This document shows positions 17,657-26,759 of a stretch of 45,322 nt of DNA, in pieces. Every line of letters begins with the position of its first letter. Within the stretch, counting starts at the first letter, position 1. Origin of the DNA: CAVXFS01 sp049582805 (GTDB lineage: Bacteria > Pseudomonadota > Gammaproteobacteria > Burkholderiales > Gallionellaceae); NCBI GenBank assembly GCA_049582805.1, contig JBAUUR010000188.1:1-45322 (forward strand), in the 5' to 3' direction. The position numbers and the translations under genes are program-made. Under the pieces are notes generated by a model. That model saw only the letters and a list, made by a program, of their open reading frames with translations, did no database searches and had not been told where the DNA came from.

Positions 17657-17714
17657 TGGCTATTTGGTATAGTCGCTTAATTCAACCAATCCGAATGGCG
17701 CCGACGGGGAAAAT

Positions 17715-18629
17715 ATGAATCAGTCCGACATCTCTACACTCAACCAGAAATTTGCCATCGCGGGACAACTGGAATTTGTGCAGGACGCCGGTGGCCTCGC
17801 CATCGCACGGATCAACAATGCTCATGCGCAAGCGTCCATTGCGTTGCAGGGCGCGCACGTCATGAGTTTCCAGCCCGATGGCGAACATCCTGTCATCTGG
17901 CTAAGCCCGGCGGCGAAACTCGCACCCGGCAAGTCCATCAGAGGCGGCGTTCCGGTGTGCTGGCCATGGTTCGGCGCGCATGCCAGTGAAAGCGGATTTC
18001 CGGCGCACGGTTTTGCGCGCACCGTTCCATGGCAGGTTGTGGCCAGTGAAACGCTGGCAGATGGCAGCACGCGCGTGGCCTTTGAACTGCCGCAAAGTTC
18101 GATTCCATCCGGGCAATGGCCGCATCCATGCAGGGTGCACAACGTCGTCACCATCGGCCAGGCGCTTGCGGTGGAACTGGCCACCGGCAACACCGGCAAA
18201 GCAGCATTTGAAATCGGCGAGGCGCTGCATAGCTACTTTGTCATCAGCGACGTGGATGCCGTGCGCATCAGTGGCCTCGAGGGCGCGGTTTATCTGGACA
18301 AGGTGGACAATATGCAGCGCAAGACCCAGGCAGGTGCAATTACCATCACAGCAGAAGTTGATCGCCTGTATGTGAATACCGAAACGGAATGCCTGATCGA
18401 AGATGCCGGATTCAAGCGCCGCATACGCGTTGCCAAGCGTGGCAGCCGTTCTACCGTGGTGTGGAACCCATGGGTGGAAAAGGCCGCGAAGATGGGCGAT
18501 TTCGGCAGCGACTCGGGTTATCGCGGCATGGTTTGTGTCGAAAGCGTTAATGCAGCGGAGAATGTGGTCAGCATGGAGCCAGGTTCAACTCATTCGTTGG
18601 CCGTGGTTTACAGTGTCGAAAAAATCTGA
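17715..18629 (+). CDS. D-hexose-6-phosphate mutarotase (YeaD-like)
   Basis: 304 aa, aldose-1-epimerase fold. Recognised by QGAHVMSFQPDGEHPVIWLSP, then GGVPVCWPWFGAH and GFARTVPW, and the C-terminal WNPWVEKAAKMGDF and CVESVNA segments. It interconverts alpha and beta anomers of glucose-6-phosphate and similar sugars in the cytosol. Stands alone between the pet operon and a small membrane protein. Confidence 0.9.
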   Translation: MNQSDISTLNQKFAIAGQLEFVQDAGGLAIARINNAHAQASIALQGAHVMSFQPDGEHPVIWLSPAAKLAPGKSIRGGVPVCWPWFGAHASESGFPAHGFARTVPWQVVASETLADGSTRVAFELPQSSIPSGQWPHPCRVHNVVTIGQALAVELATGNTGKAAFEIGEALHSYFVISDVDAVRISGLEGAVYLDKVDNMQRKTQAGAITITAEVDRLYVNTETECLIEDAGFKRRIRVAKRGSRSTVVWNPWVEKAAKMGDFGSDSGYRGMVCVESVNAAENVVSMEPGSTHSLAVVYSVEKI

Positions 18630-18731
18630 CGGCAAGGCAACCGGTTTTTGGTTACTTTTTTTCCGGCATTCGGCTATCATTGGCAACTGTCTGGCTTTGG
18701 TTTGGAGTTGTTTTTCGGAAAGGTTGATGAA

Positions 18732-18920
18732 ATGGATCCCAAGATAGGTATTCTGATAGTAGCAATCATATTGTCGATCGCACTTTTTCTCATCGGCGGT
18801 TTTGTGCTGGGCAAGGCCGGAGGGATGCTTTGCGTCCTGATCGGCATTACAGTTGTCGGTCTGGCGGCCGGCAATATCATGAACTCTCCTGAACCGGATA
18901 ACTGCAAGGAATACGAGTAG
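18732..18920 (+). CDS. Small hydrophobic membrane protein, unknown
   Basis: 62 aa from ATG 18732 (GGAAAGG ten bases upstream). Two membrane helices (about 5-27 and 32-49) and an acidic C-terminal tail (NSPEPDNCKEYE). I do not recognise a family. A longer reading from GTG 18648 would add 28 residues without RBS support. Its own promoter is unclear. Confidence 0.6.
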   Translation: MDPKIGILIVAIILSIALFLIGGFVLGKAGGMLCVLIGITVVGLAAGNIMNSPEPDNCKEYE

Positions 18921-19199
18921 CCGGGTTTAAAATTGCGTAAATGCGGAGTCGCGTTTACGCCAAGTGCCGGTAAAACGCATCTGCGCAGGCAATCTGTCCC
19001 GTTTCAATCACTGCCAACGGACTCGCATGAGCTAATGGTGACGTTCCCGCATTAGGGAAATGTCGCAGAATCTGTTACAGTCCCTTCCGCAACATCGTTT
19101 CAGTCTTGATGTTGCCGCCTCGTGATTTGCTAATCCCGCTATCAGCCTGAGACTGGCGTTCCCAAGAACGACAGGCCGTAGTAATCAATAAAGGTTTGT
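18921..19199. other. Intergenic region upstream of rhlE
   Basis: A 7-bp-armed inverted repeat (GCGTAAA/TTTACGC near 18937-18962) is the only structure seen. No gene recognised. DEAD-box helicase genes often have long leaders with cold-responsive control; nothing here proves that. Confidence 0.3.
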
Positions 19200-20522
<1,323 letters not shown>

Positions 20523-20566
20523 CGGTTGCGTTAGCCCAGGATAAGCTAATACCGCAATTCAAGCCG

Positions 20567-20614
20567 CAGATCACACAGAGAATGCACTGGTTTTCTCTGT
20601 GTCGTCCGTGATCT
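20567..20614. repeat. Nested inverted repeat between rhlE and the kinase
   Basis: ACACAGAGAA (20573-20582) and TTCTCTGTGT (20593-20602) form the inner stem, with GATCAC/GTGATC outside it. Could end rhlE transcripts or be a dispersed palindrome. Confidence 0.6.
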
Positions 20615-20644
20615 CCGTGGCATGCGTTTTTATTGAGTGACTGC

Positions 20645-21640
20645 ATGAATGTGAATTACTCGCACCCGCAAAACTTCTCTGCGTTGACGCCGGATTGCGT
20701 ACTGAATGCACTGGAAAGCTTGGGCTTCCGCAGCGACGGGCGCCTGCTGGCGCTCAACAGCTACGAGAACCGCGTCTATCAGATCGGCATGGAGCAGGGC
20801 GCGCCGCTGGTGGCGAAATTCTATCGTCCCGCGCGCTGGCCGGATGCCGCCATCCTCGAAGAGCATGCCTTCGTGCAGGAATTGGCCGAGCACGAGATTC
20901 CAGTCGTACCGGCATTGGCAAGGGATGGGGTAACGCTGCATGGCTTCGCGGGCTTTCGCTTCGCGGTTTTCCCCAGACAGGGCGGGCGTGCGCCGGAACT
21001 GGAAGACCGCCACACGCTGGAATGGATGGGCCGATTTCTCGGCCGCATCCATGCCGTCGGGAAAATAAGCAATTTTCAGCATCGCCCTTCCTTGAATATC
21101 GAAAGTTTTGGTGAGCAGCCGCGAGATTATTTGCTGACCCACCAGTTCATCCCTGACGATATAGAAGCGGCTTATCGCAGCGTGGTGGAACAGGCGCTGG
21201 ACGGTGTGCGCAGCTGCTTCAAGCGGGCAGGCGATGTCGCGGGCATTCGCCTGCATGGCGATTGCCATGCAGGCAATGTCTTATGGACGGATGACGGCCC
21301 GCACTTCGTGGATTTCGACGACAGTCGCATGGGGCCGGCCATCCAGGATTTGTGGATGCTGCTGTCGGGCGAGCGCGCAGACATGGTGCGGCAGATGTCT
21401 GATGTGCTGGCTGGCTACGAGGATTTCTGCGATTTTGACGAGCGCGAACTGCATCTTGTCGAAGCGCTGCGCACCCTGCGCCTGATCCATTATTCGGCGT
21501 GGCTGGCGCAGCGCTGGGAGGATCCCGCGTTCAAGCAGGGCTTCCCGTGGTTCAACACGCAACGCTATTGGCAGGATCGCATACTCGAACTGCGCGAGCA
21601 GATCGCGCTGATGCAGGAGCCGCCGCTGTGGCAAGCGTAG
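20645..21640 (+). CDS. srkA: YihE/SrkA-type serine/threonine kinase
   Basis: 331 aa, APH/choline-kinase fold. HGDCHAGNVLW is the catalytic loop (Asp in HGDCH) and VDFDDSRMGP is the metal-binding DFG equivalent, both at the expected spacing. SrkA (YihE) phosphorylates Ser/Thr and protects cells against the MazF/stress pathway in E. coli; targets here are unknown. ATG 20645 is preferred over TTG 20633 (MSDC extension). The last standard gene before the cassette region. Confidence 0.88.
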   Translation: MNVNYSHPQNFSALTPDCVLNALESLGFRSDGRLLALNSYENRVYQIGMEQGAPLVAKFYRPARWPDAAILEEHAFVQELAEHEIPVVPALARDGVTLHGFAGFRFAVFPRQGGRAPELEDRHTLEWMGRFLGRIHAVGKISNFQHRPSLNIESFGEQPRDYLLTHQFIPDDIEAAYRSVVEQALDGVRSCFKRAGDVAGIRLHGDCHAGNVLWTDDGPHFVDFDDSRMGPAIQDLWMLLSGERADMVRQMSDVLAGYEDFCDFDERELHLVEALRTLRLIHYSAWLAQRWEDPAFKQGFPWFNTQRYWQDRILELREQIALMQEPPLWQA

Positions 21641-21779
21641 CGTAGTGCGGAACATGCAGGCGCGAATTTATTGGCACATCAATTGTGTGTGCTTATAGAA
21701 ACGGGACTGATGGCCTTCGACAAGCCCAGGCCGAACGGAGTGATTTTCATTTTGTGCCGGATCAATAATCCATCGTTGG
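21641..21779. other. Spacer with a TTCGACAAGC...GAACGG repeat-like stretch
   Basis: The CTTCGACAAGC...GGCCGAACGG sequence (21716-21738) resembles a short palindromic repeat common in beta- and gammaproteobacteria. No gene is visible. Confidence 0.35.
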
Positions 21780-21850
21780 TGCGAACGTAGAGTTAACCGG
21801 CGATCCGCCACGCTTTTTGGCGGAGCGTCCGTGTTGAACGGCGGTTGGGC
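21780..21850 (-). other. attC-like integron recombination site (downstream side)
   Basis: Read on the minus strand: R'' box GCCCAAC (21850-21844), TTCAACACGGACG as an L''-like arm, a central stem-loop, CGCCGGTTAACTC as an L'-like arm, then R' GTTCGCA (21786-21780). Total 71 bp, within the 57-141 bp range of attC. The R' has only GTT of the GTTRRRY consensus. It follows the toxin gene at the position expected for a cassette. Confidence 0.55.
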
Positions 21851-21922
21851 ATCACTGGGCTGCGTACGAAAGTTTCATACCTACCGCCTACCACCAGCGT
21901 AGCTGGGCTTCCTGTGCTGATG

Positions 21923-22174
21923 TCACACGATCAGGATTCGAATGCTGCTTGCGAAATTTCGATATACGACCGAGTACGGAAAAACTTTCAGCGGGAATGT
22001 TCGTCGCCCTCTCGTCGTTGGCGTTCCGAGATCGTGATATTCAACTAGGAGCTTGGCGATACGTTCAAATTCTTCGAGAAAACGCTCAGCAACCACAAGG
22101 CCAGCTTGTTCTTTGTAAAAATCCAGAGCGTTGGCAATATCATGCTCCGCTCCAGGGTGGAGCGAGTAGGTCAT
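21923..22174 (-). CDS. RelE/ParE-family toxin, C-terminally truncated
   Basis: 83 aa from ATG 22174, overlapping the antitoxin stop (ATGA). The ParE/RelE fold text is seen in HPGAEHDIANALDFYKEQAG, RIAKLLVEYHDLG and FPLKVFPYSVVYRN. The ORF ends at TGA (21923-21925) after ILIV. The codons beyond still read H-Q-H-R-K-P-S-Y-x-G to a TAG at 21881, the usual family tail, so an in-frame nonsense mutation has cut 13 residues. The tail includes residues important for stability or activity in RelE-like toxins, so it is likely inactive or weakened. Alternative: a natural short form. Confidence 0.8.
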   Translation of the reverse strand: MTYSLHPGAEHDIANALDFYKEQAGLVVAERFLEEFERIAKLLVEYHDLGTPTTRGRRTFPLKVFPYSVVYRNFASSIRILIV

Positions 22175-22398
22175 CGCGTAAGTCTTGCTCGAAGCCGGGC
22201 GATGGCTTCCTGCCCTGAAACTGCCGAGATCGAACCTGATTCCAGTTCGGCTTCCCTGCGATCGGCTTCTCGCTCCCAAGCTTCCTCGACTTCGGGGTCT
22301 GAATCAAGGCTGGCGATTAGCCGCTCTAGCAGGTGTGATCGTTCAACAGGGGGTAACTGCAGGACTTCGGCTTCCAGGATTTCCAGGTTCGTACTCAC
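22171..22398 (-). CDS. Addiction-module antitoxin (Unstab_antitox family)
   Basis: 75 aa from GTG 22398, chosen because GGAGGT lies 5 bp upstream. The text LPPVERSHLLERLIASLD and acidic DPEVEEAWEREADRREAE match short alpha-helical antitoxins of PF09720. Overlaps the toxin start by 4 bp; the pair forms one operon. This type of module is common in chromosomal integron cassettes. Confidence 0.82.
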   Translation of the reverse strand: MSTNLEILEAEVLQLPPVERSHLLERLIASLDSDPEVEEAWEREADRREAELESGSISAVSGQEAIARLRARLTR

Positions 22399-22478
22399 GC
22401 TGACCTCCAATGCGGTAGATGCTGACAATTTATAGTTTATCACAGCGAGTGGCGCTTACAGTGGCGCGACCGCTGCGC

Positions 22479-22793
22479 TTAGGTCTGCGATGCCCAACGT
22501 AAAAGTAAGGGGCTGCGCGCTCTTGCGCAGTCCCGCTTGACTGCAATATAGGTAGTCCGTCCTTCTTTCAGTGATACTACACACAGCTGGCAGGTATCTG
22601 CCAGTGATAGCGGGACATGCACCTGCGGATTACGAATATTGACTGCTGAACATGCGATGTTCTCTAACAGTTTGTTGAAATTATCATACATGCAGAGAAA
22701 AGAGTGAATTTCCGTGGTCACTTTACCCCTCCCAGTGATCTGAAAATCGACTGTAGGGCTTTCTGAGAGGTCAAAAATTTTCCACATTTGCAA
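22479..22793 (-). CDS. Hypothetical ORF ending inside the upstream attC-like site
   Basis: 104 codons with no secure start. The middle part (about residues 20-46, GRGKVTTEIHSFLC and NFNKLL) faintly resembles the C-terminal end of DDE transposases, suggesting a decayed IS. The C-terminal part runs through the attC2 hairpin, as cassette ORFs often do. Its reading crosses the 157-bp inverted-repeat relic. It could be non-coding. Confidence 0.3.
   Translation of the reverse strand: MQMWKIFDLSESPTVDFQITGRGKVTTEIHSFLCMYDNFNKLLENIACSAVNIRNPQVHVPLSLADTCQLCVVSLKEGRTTYIAVKRDCARARSPLLLRWASQT
22492..22553 (-). other. attC-like integron recombination site (upstream side)
   Basis: Minus-strand reading: degenerate R'' ACCTATA (22553-22547), a GTCAAGCGGGACTGCGC arm, a short loop, a GCGCAGCCCCTTACTTTTAC arm, then a perfect R' GTTGGGC (22498-22492, consensus GTTRRRY). 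The hairpin GGGCTGCGC/GCGCAGTCCC is strong. Length 62 bp. The weak R'' lowers certainty. Confidence 0.5.
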
Positions 22794-22820
22794 ATATCGA
22801 GAATTTCAACAAACTGTTAG
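22664..22820. repeat. 157-bp inverted-repeat relic abutting aprM
   Basis: A perfect 19-bp inverted repeat, CTAACAGTTTGTTGAAATT at 22664-22682 and its complement at 22802-22820, encloses about 120 bp. The right copy contains the aprM stop codon (22817-22819). It looks like the ends of a deleted IS or a MITE. Target duplications cannot be distinguished from the repeat. Confidence 0.65.
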
Positions 22821-23653
22821 TAGTGGTTTGGTCTTTCAGCCTTGATACAAAGCCCCATGTTTGGCGGGTTCTTACCCATATACATAGGGATATCCGGGAA
22901 TTTTGCTTGTACGGCAGGATCCGTCAAATCATAGTCAGGAGGCAAATTCTCCCGGGAACCATCGGCCCTGGTAATTTTTTTCTGGTGGGCCGCAGCAGGC
23001 TTAAAGAACATGTGGGCAAACTTGGACCAATAAACGCCGCCAAAGAGAACCGTGCTTGACAGGATGAACAAGGCAAAGAATATGGTTAAGCCACCGCCGG
23101 TAAATGACCAGATCAATGCGAAAGTCGAGGTAGCAAGAAGCGAGAGAATAAACAAATCCGCACGCTCGAACCGAAACCATGGAAGGCCTTCCGCAGCCAC
23201 ATCAACGCGGATAAAAAACCAGAACCAGTACCCACCCACAGCCAGCATCAGCGCACCGATATGCCAAAGTGCTGGCAGGATATTAGGTGTGGCTGACCCA
23301 GGAGATGTATAACCAAAAATCATGATTGCGGTAGTCACAGCGAAAATAATGAATCCGTACATGGTCAACAGATGGGAAAGCCTGCGTCTTGGATTACTGA
23401 ATTCACCAGAAGTTAATACTTCGTTCACCAGCACTGAAGCGGCAATCGATGCTTTTTCTCCAGCACCCACTGACCGTTTTGCGCTCTTCTTCGCTTTTTT
23501 CGCATTTTCGAAAAAGTACTGCGCGCTTTTCTTATGCATCATGTCAAGTATTGTCCCGACCATGACCAGCAGAACCATCAAGACGATATACCCCTGCATA
23601 ATTGCGGGTGATATAAATGCCGAAAGTTCGGCAAAGGGGTTGCTCGTGAACAT
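22817..23653 (-). CDS. aprM: AprM-like membrane protein associated with APS reductase
   Basis: 278 aa, about six membrane helices (MQGYIVLMVLLVMVG, LLTMYGFIIFAVTTAIMIFGY, LWHIGALMLAVGGYWFWFFI, LFILSLLATSTFALIW and others). The C-terminal tail (MYMGKNPPNMGLCIKAERPNHY) is soluble and complete. The architecture is that of AprM, proposed to link AprBA to the quinone pool in sulfur oxidisers with the lineage II apr locus. The family call rests on recalled similarity and context with sat. aprBA, which normally follows aprM, is absent: the sequence after the stop is the 157-bp relic. Confidence 0.72.
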   Translation of the reverse strand: MFTSNPFAELSAFISPAIMQGYIVLMVLLVMVGTILDMMHKKSAQYFFENAKKAKKSAKRSVGAGEKASIAASVLVNEVLTSGEFSNPRRRLSHLLTMYGFIIFAVTTAIMIFGYTSPGSATPNILPALWHIGALMLAVGGYWFWFFIRVDVAAEGLPWFRFERADLFILSLLATSTFALIWSFTGGGLTIFFALFILSSTVLFGGVYWSKFAHMFFKPAAAHQKKITRADGSRENLPPDYDLTDPAVQAKFPDIPMYMGKNPPNMGLCIKAERPNHY

Positions 23654-23790
23654 CAGGTTCTCCTCAAAAATTTAGACGAAAAATTATCATTGAATCGGCT
23701 GGCCGTCGAATATAGCAAAAGTCACACCCCACAAAAATTCTTCACCCTACGAACCTGCCACCTTATCAGCCTGCAACATCCAGTCATCTG

Positions 23791-23985
23791 TCCCCTCCCC
23801 CTTGCACCCGCAAGGAGTAGGCCGTGGTTGTAAAGCCGCTAAAGCGGCAACAACCACGCTCCATGGGGAGGGTTAGGGTGGGGGTAGAAGCTCATCCCTT
23901 CCACTACGTTGGCTACTTCTACCCCCATCCCGGTTGCCCCCTCGCTTCGCTCTCCCCCTCTGCAAGGGGGAAGGAGAAAACCTTC
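23791..23985. repeat. CCCTCCCCC/GGGGGAGGG palindromic repeat, copy A with inserted hairpin
   Basis: Blocks ending in TTAGGGTGGGGGTAGA and TCTACCCCCATCCC flank a short unique centre. A separate perfect hairpin GTGGTTGT...ACAACCAC (about 23823-23858) sits inside the left arm. The same repeat type recurs four more times in the window. Confidence 0.85.
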
Positions 23986-25198
23986 AACGGCCCGAGTGCC
24001 CGACCAGCTTCACTTCGACCTTGTCGCTCTCGGCAATGCTTCCATAATAAGCACGCAATATCTCCAGCACTTCCGGCCGGCTGAATTCCGCCGGCACCTC
24101 GCTGTCTTCCGACAGCATCTTGCGCAACTTGGTACCCGACAACAGCAATCGATGCTCCTCGTCATGCGGACAAGTCCTGGCCGATGCCATGCCGCCACAC
24201 TTGTAGCACCAGAACGTCCAGTCGATCTTCAGCGCCTGCGTCTCCAGCGCGCCCTTGGGAATCTTGTCGAAGATGTGGTGCGCATCGAACGGGCCATAAT
24301 AATTTCCCACACCCGCATGGTCGCGCCCGACGATCAGGTGCGAACACCCGTAGTTCTGCCGGAACAACGCATGCAGCAGCGCCTCGCGCGGTCCGGCATA
24401 GCGCATATCCAGCGGGTAACCCGCCTGCACGATGGTCTTCTTCACGAAATAGTTATCAGTCAGCGCGCCAATCGCCGCAGTACGCACATCGGCGGGGATA
24501 TCGCCGGGTTTCAGGTTGCCCAGCAGGGAATGGATCAGTACGCCGTCGCATACTTCGATCGCCACCTTGGCAAGATATTCATGCGAGCGATGCATCGGAT
24601 TGCGCGTCTGGAACGCGGCGACCTTGCTCCATCCCATCGCCTCGAAGAACTCGCGCGTCTCGCGCGGAGACATGAACAGCGAACCGTATTTCTGGGGAAA
24701 GCCACCCTGGGAAAGCACCTTGACCGGCCCGGCCAGGTTCATATCGCCCTGCTCCATCACCATCTTGACGCCGGGATGCTCGATGTCGGTGGTGCCGAAC
24801 ACCGTCGCGCATTCGTGCGCTTTGTCGATCGCGTACTTCTCGGTGACCTTCATGGTCGCCAGCACGCTATCGTCATCCGGGTCGACCAGCGCGATGCTGC
24901 TGCCGGTCTTGATCGATGCTGCAGTGGTGCGGTCGGTGGAAAGCGTGATCGGGATCGGCCAGAACAAGCCATTGACCATGGTCATGCCGGCGCAGACGCT
25001 CTTCCAGTCAGCCTGGCTCATGAATCCGTTCAGCGGCGTGAAGCCGCCGATACCCAGCATGATCAGGTCGCCCTTCTCGCGCGAACTCACCCTGACACGC
25101 GGCAACCCAAGCGCCAGTTCCCGCTCCGCAGCAAGCGCCTCGCCTTCCAGCAACAAAGGATTGAGTTCGCCTCCACCATGCGGCCTGACCAAAGCCAT
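23984..25198 (-). CDS. sat: ATP sulfurylase (sulfate adenylyltransferase), dissimilatory type
   Basis: 404 aa. The catalytic QTRNPMHRSHE (HxxH-type loop), GRDHAGVGNYYG and LSGTKLR motifs are all present, and a C-terminal zinc-knuckle-like CYKCGGMASARTCPHDEEH matches Sat of dissimilatory sulfur metabolism rather than CysDN. In sulfur oxidisers it converts APS plus pyrophosphate to ATP and sulfate in the cytosol, after APS formation by AprBA. It is 330 bp upstream of aprM on the same strand, separated by repeat A. A palindrome-rich regulatory region precedes it. Confidence 0.93.
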   Translation of the reverse strand: MALVRPHGGGELNPLLLEGEALAAERELALGLPRVRVSSREKGDLIMLGIGGFTPLNGFMSQADWKSVCAGMTMVNGLFWPIPITLSTDRTTAASIKTGSSIALVDPDDDSVLATMKVTEKYAIDKAHECATVFGTTDIEHPGVKMVMEQGDMNLAGPVKVLSQGGFPQKYGSLFMSPRETREFFEAMGWSKVAAFQTRNPMHRSHEYLAKVAIEVCDGVLIHSLLGNLKPGDIPADVRTAAIGALTDNYFVKKTIVQAGYPLDMRYAGPREALLHALFRQNYGCSHLIVGRDHAGVGNYYGPFDAHHIFDKIPKGALETQALKIDWTFWCYKCGGMASARTCPHDEEHRLLLSGTKLRKMLSEDSEVPAEFSRPEVLEILRAYYGSIAESDKVEVKLVGHSGR

Positions 25199-25272
25199 TC
25201 TGAGATTTCCTTGTAGAAATAGTTGTACTGACTGTGGGATGAATGCTATTCCATCAGGCAGTTGGGAGCGAT

Positions 25273-25313
25273 ACCCCTTAAGGGGTGATAATCATACCCC
25301 TAATGGGTTATAT
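25273..25313 (-). promoter_or_regulatory. Putative operator cluster upstream of sat
   Basis: A perfect 14-bp palindrome ACCCCTTAAGGGGT (25273-25286) and a near-palindrome, ATACCCC-TAAT-GGGTTATAT (25294-25313), lie 75-115 bp before the sat start. The second closely resembles sites before soeA and tusA. Confidence 0.55.
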
Positions 25314-25399
25314 AACCATTGCGCAAAACGGGTACTTGAACTTCCTGACTCAAAATCAATTGGATTCATGCACTGAACTCAATCCAAGCGGCTGGTTTT

Positions 25400-25560
25400 G
25401 GCCCTCTCCCCCTGCAAAGGGAAGGGCGTCTCGTTCCTTCCCCCTTTAAGGGGGAAGGTTAGGATGGGGGTAGGACGGTGGATATGCCATAAGCGGTGGG
25501 AATGCAGAATCTCTACCCCCTCCCCAACCCTCCCCCTGCAAGGGGGAGGGAGCTTTTGAG
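25400..25560. repeat. CCCTCCCCC/GGGGGAGGG palindromic repeat, copy B
   Basis: Two arms with CCTTTAAGGGGGAAGG...GGATGGGGGTAGGA and TCTACCCCCTCCCC...CTGCAAGGGGGAGGGAG around a short centre. Lies between sat and trhO, which are transcribed divergently. Confidence 0.85.
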
Positions 25561-25638
25561 ATGGTCGCCTTCCCCACACATACCAACCACCCCAACAAGT
25601 TCCATCCAACACCCCCGCTCCACAGTAAAATACATACC

Positions 25639-26565
25639 ATGTCCCCCTTAACCGTCGCCGCCATCTACAAATTCGTCAAGCTCCCCGACTGCGCCGCCCT
25701 GCGCGCACCGATGCTGGCGCAGTGCAATGCGCTGGGCATCACCGGCACGCTGCTGCTCGCCGAGGAAGGCATCAACGGCACCATCGCCGGCTCGCGTGCC
25801 GGCATCGACCGGATATTGCAGTTCCTGCGCAGCGACCCGCGACTGGCCGACCTGGAACACAAGGAATCCACCGCCGACCACCCGCCGTTCTACCGCATGA
25901 AGGTCAAGCTGAAAAAAGAGATCGTGACCATGGGCATGCCGGGCATCGATCCCTCCGAACGGGTCGGCCACTACGTCAAACCGGAAGACTGGAACGCGCT
26001 GATCAGCGATCCCGATGTGTTGCTGGTGGACACGCGCAACGATTGCGAAGTGGAGGTCGGCACCTTCAAGGGCGCGGTCGATCCGCGCATCACCACCTTC
26101 CGCGAATTTCCCGAGTACGTCAAAAAACATTTCGATCCGGACAAACAGCCGCGTGTCGCGATGTTCTGCACTGGCGGCATCCGCTGCGAAAAAGCCTCAG
26201 CCTACATGCTGCAACAGGGATTCCCCGAGGTCTATCACCTGCAGGGCGGCATCCTGAAATACCTGGAAAACGTCCCGGCGGAACAGAGCCTTTGGCAAGG
26301 CGAATGCTTCGTATTCGACCAGCGTATCGCGGTCGGGCAAGGCCTGGCGCCGGGACACTACGAACTATGCTACGGCTGCTCGCGCCCGATCACCGCCGAG
26401 GAAAAAGCCTCCCCAAAATATCAGGCCGGTGTCTCCTGCCCGAACTGTTACGACAGCCTCACCCCCGAAAAGCGCGCAGCCTCCCTGGAGCGGCAAAAAC
26501 AGGTCGAACTGGCCAGACAGCGCGGCGAGACACACATAGGCAGGCAGCGAAACAAAACCACGTAG
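25639..26565 (+). CDS. trhO: tRNA uridine 5-hydroxylase TrhO (YceA, rhodanese domain)
   Basis: 308 aa from ATG 25639. TrhO uses a rhodanese-like domain to make ho5U34 in tRNA. The catalytic Cys177 is in AMFCTGGIRCEKAS. The N-terminal ferredoxin-like part includes LLLAEEGINGTIAG. A C-terminal Cys-pair region (CYGCSRPI ... CPNCYDSL) is typical. Stands alone between two repeats. Residues upstream of 25639 in the same frame are low-complexity and not counted. Confidence 0.92.
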   Translation: MSPLTVAAIYKFVKLPDCAALRAPMLAQCNALGITGTLLLAEEGINGTIAGSRAGIDRILQFLRSDPRLADLEHKESTADHPPFYRMKVKLKKEIVTMGMPGIDPSERVGHYVKPEDWNALISDPDVLLVDTRNDCEVEVGTFKGAVDPRITTFREFPEYVKKHFDPDKQPRVAMFCTGGIRCEKASAYMLQQGFPEVYHLQGGILKYLENVPAEQSLWQGECFVFDQRIAVGQGLAPGHYELCYGCSRPITAEEKASPKYQAGVSCPNCYDSLTPEKRAASLERQKQVELARQRGETHIGRQRNKTT

Positions 26566-26569
26566 ATGG

Positions 26570-26668
26570 TTTGCTGCTTCCCCCTTGCAGGAGGAAGGCC
26601 GGGATGGGGGTAGAAATTATCGATCCGGTAAAAAGGTTTATTCTCTACCCCATCCCCAACCCTTTTAT
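26570..26668. repeat. CCCTCCCCC/GGGGGAGGG palindromic repeat, copy C
   Basis: TTCCCCCTTGCAGG...GGATGGGGGTAGAA and TCTACCCCATCCCCAACC in inverted order; shorter and more decayed than copies A, B, D and E. Confidence 0.75.
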
Positions 26669-26721
26669 GTATCGTTTTGCCAGAAATGGCTCGGGTGAGT
26701 GTGGGATGAATATGCTTGAAC

Positions 26722-26759
26722 ATGCCCAAAATGGGTAGTAAGATGCCCAATATGGGTAT
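26722..26759 (+). promoter_or_regulatory. Tandem palindromic operators of the MNT/HEPN pair
   Basis: Two near-identical 16-mers, ATGCCCAAAATGGGTA (26722-26737) and ATGCCCAATATGGGTA (26743-26758), each GCCCA-N3-TGGG(T), repeated with a 21-bp period, i.e. two helical turns. They lie directly before the likely start of the wHTH-MNT gene, a layout expected for autoregulation. Confidence 0.65.

Larger units (their letters stand above)
21787..22497 (-). mobile_element. Putative integron gene cassette carrying a TA module
   Basis: A compact segment bounded by two attC-like sites in the same (minus) orientation, with the TA genes between them and no other coding capacity. This is the textbook design of a cassette: gene first, attC after. 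No integron integrase lies in the window, so it may be a stray (SALIN-like) insertion or part of a distant array. Confidence 0.5.

Noticed and set aside
22171..22443. Longer antitoxin start at 22443
   Set aside because: GTG 22398 has GGAGGT at the right distance and matches family N-termini; the longer form adds unrelated residues.
23909..25216. 435-codon plus-strand ORF under sat
   Set aside because: Opposite strand carries complete Sat with active-site motifs; this frame reads through repeat A and lacks a family.
26722..26758. Two tandem 16-bp repeats considered as a CRISPR-like array
   Set aside because: Only two units, 5-bp spacer, no cas genes; they are better explained as operators. 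No CRISPR array was found anywhere in the window.
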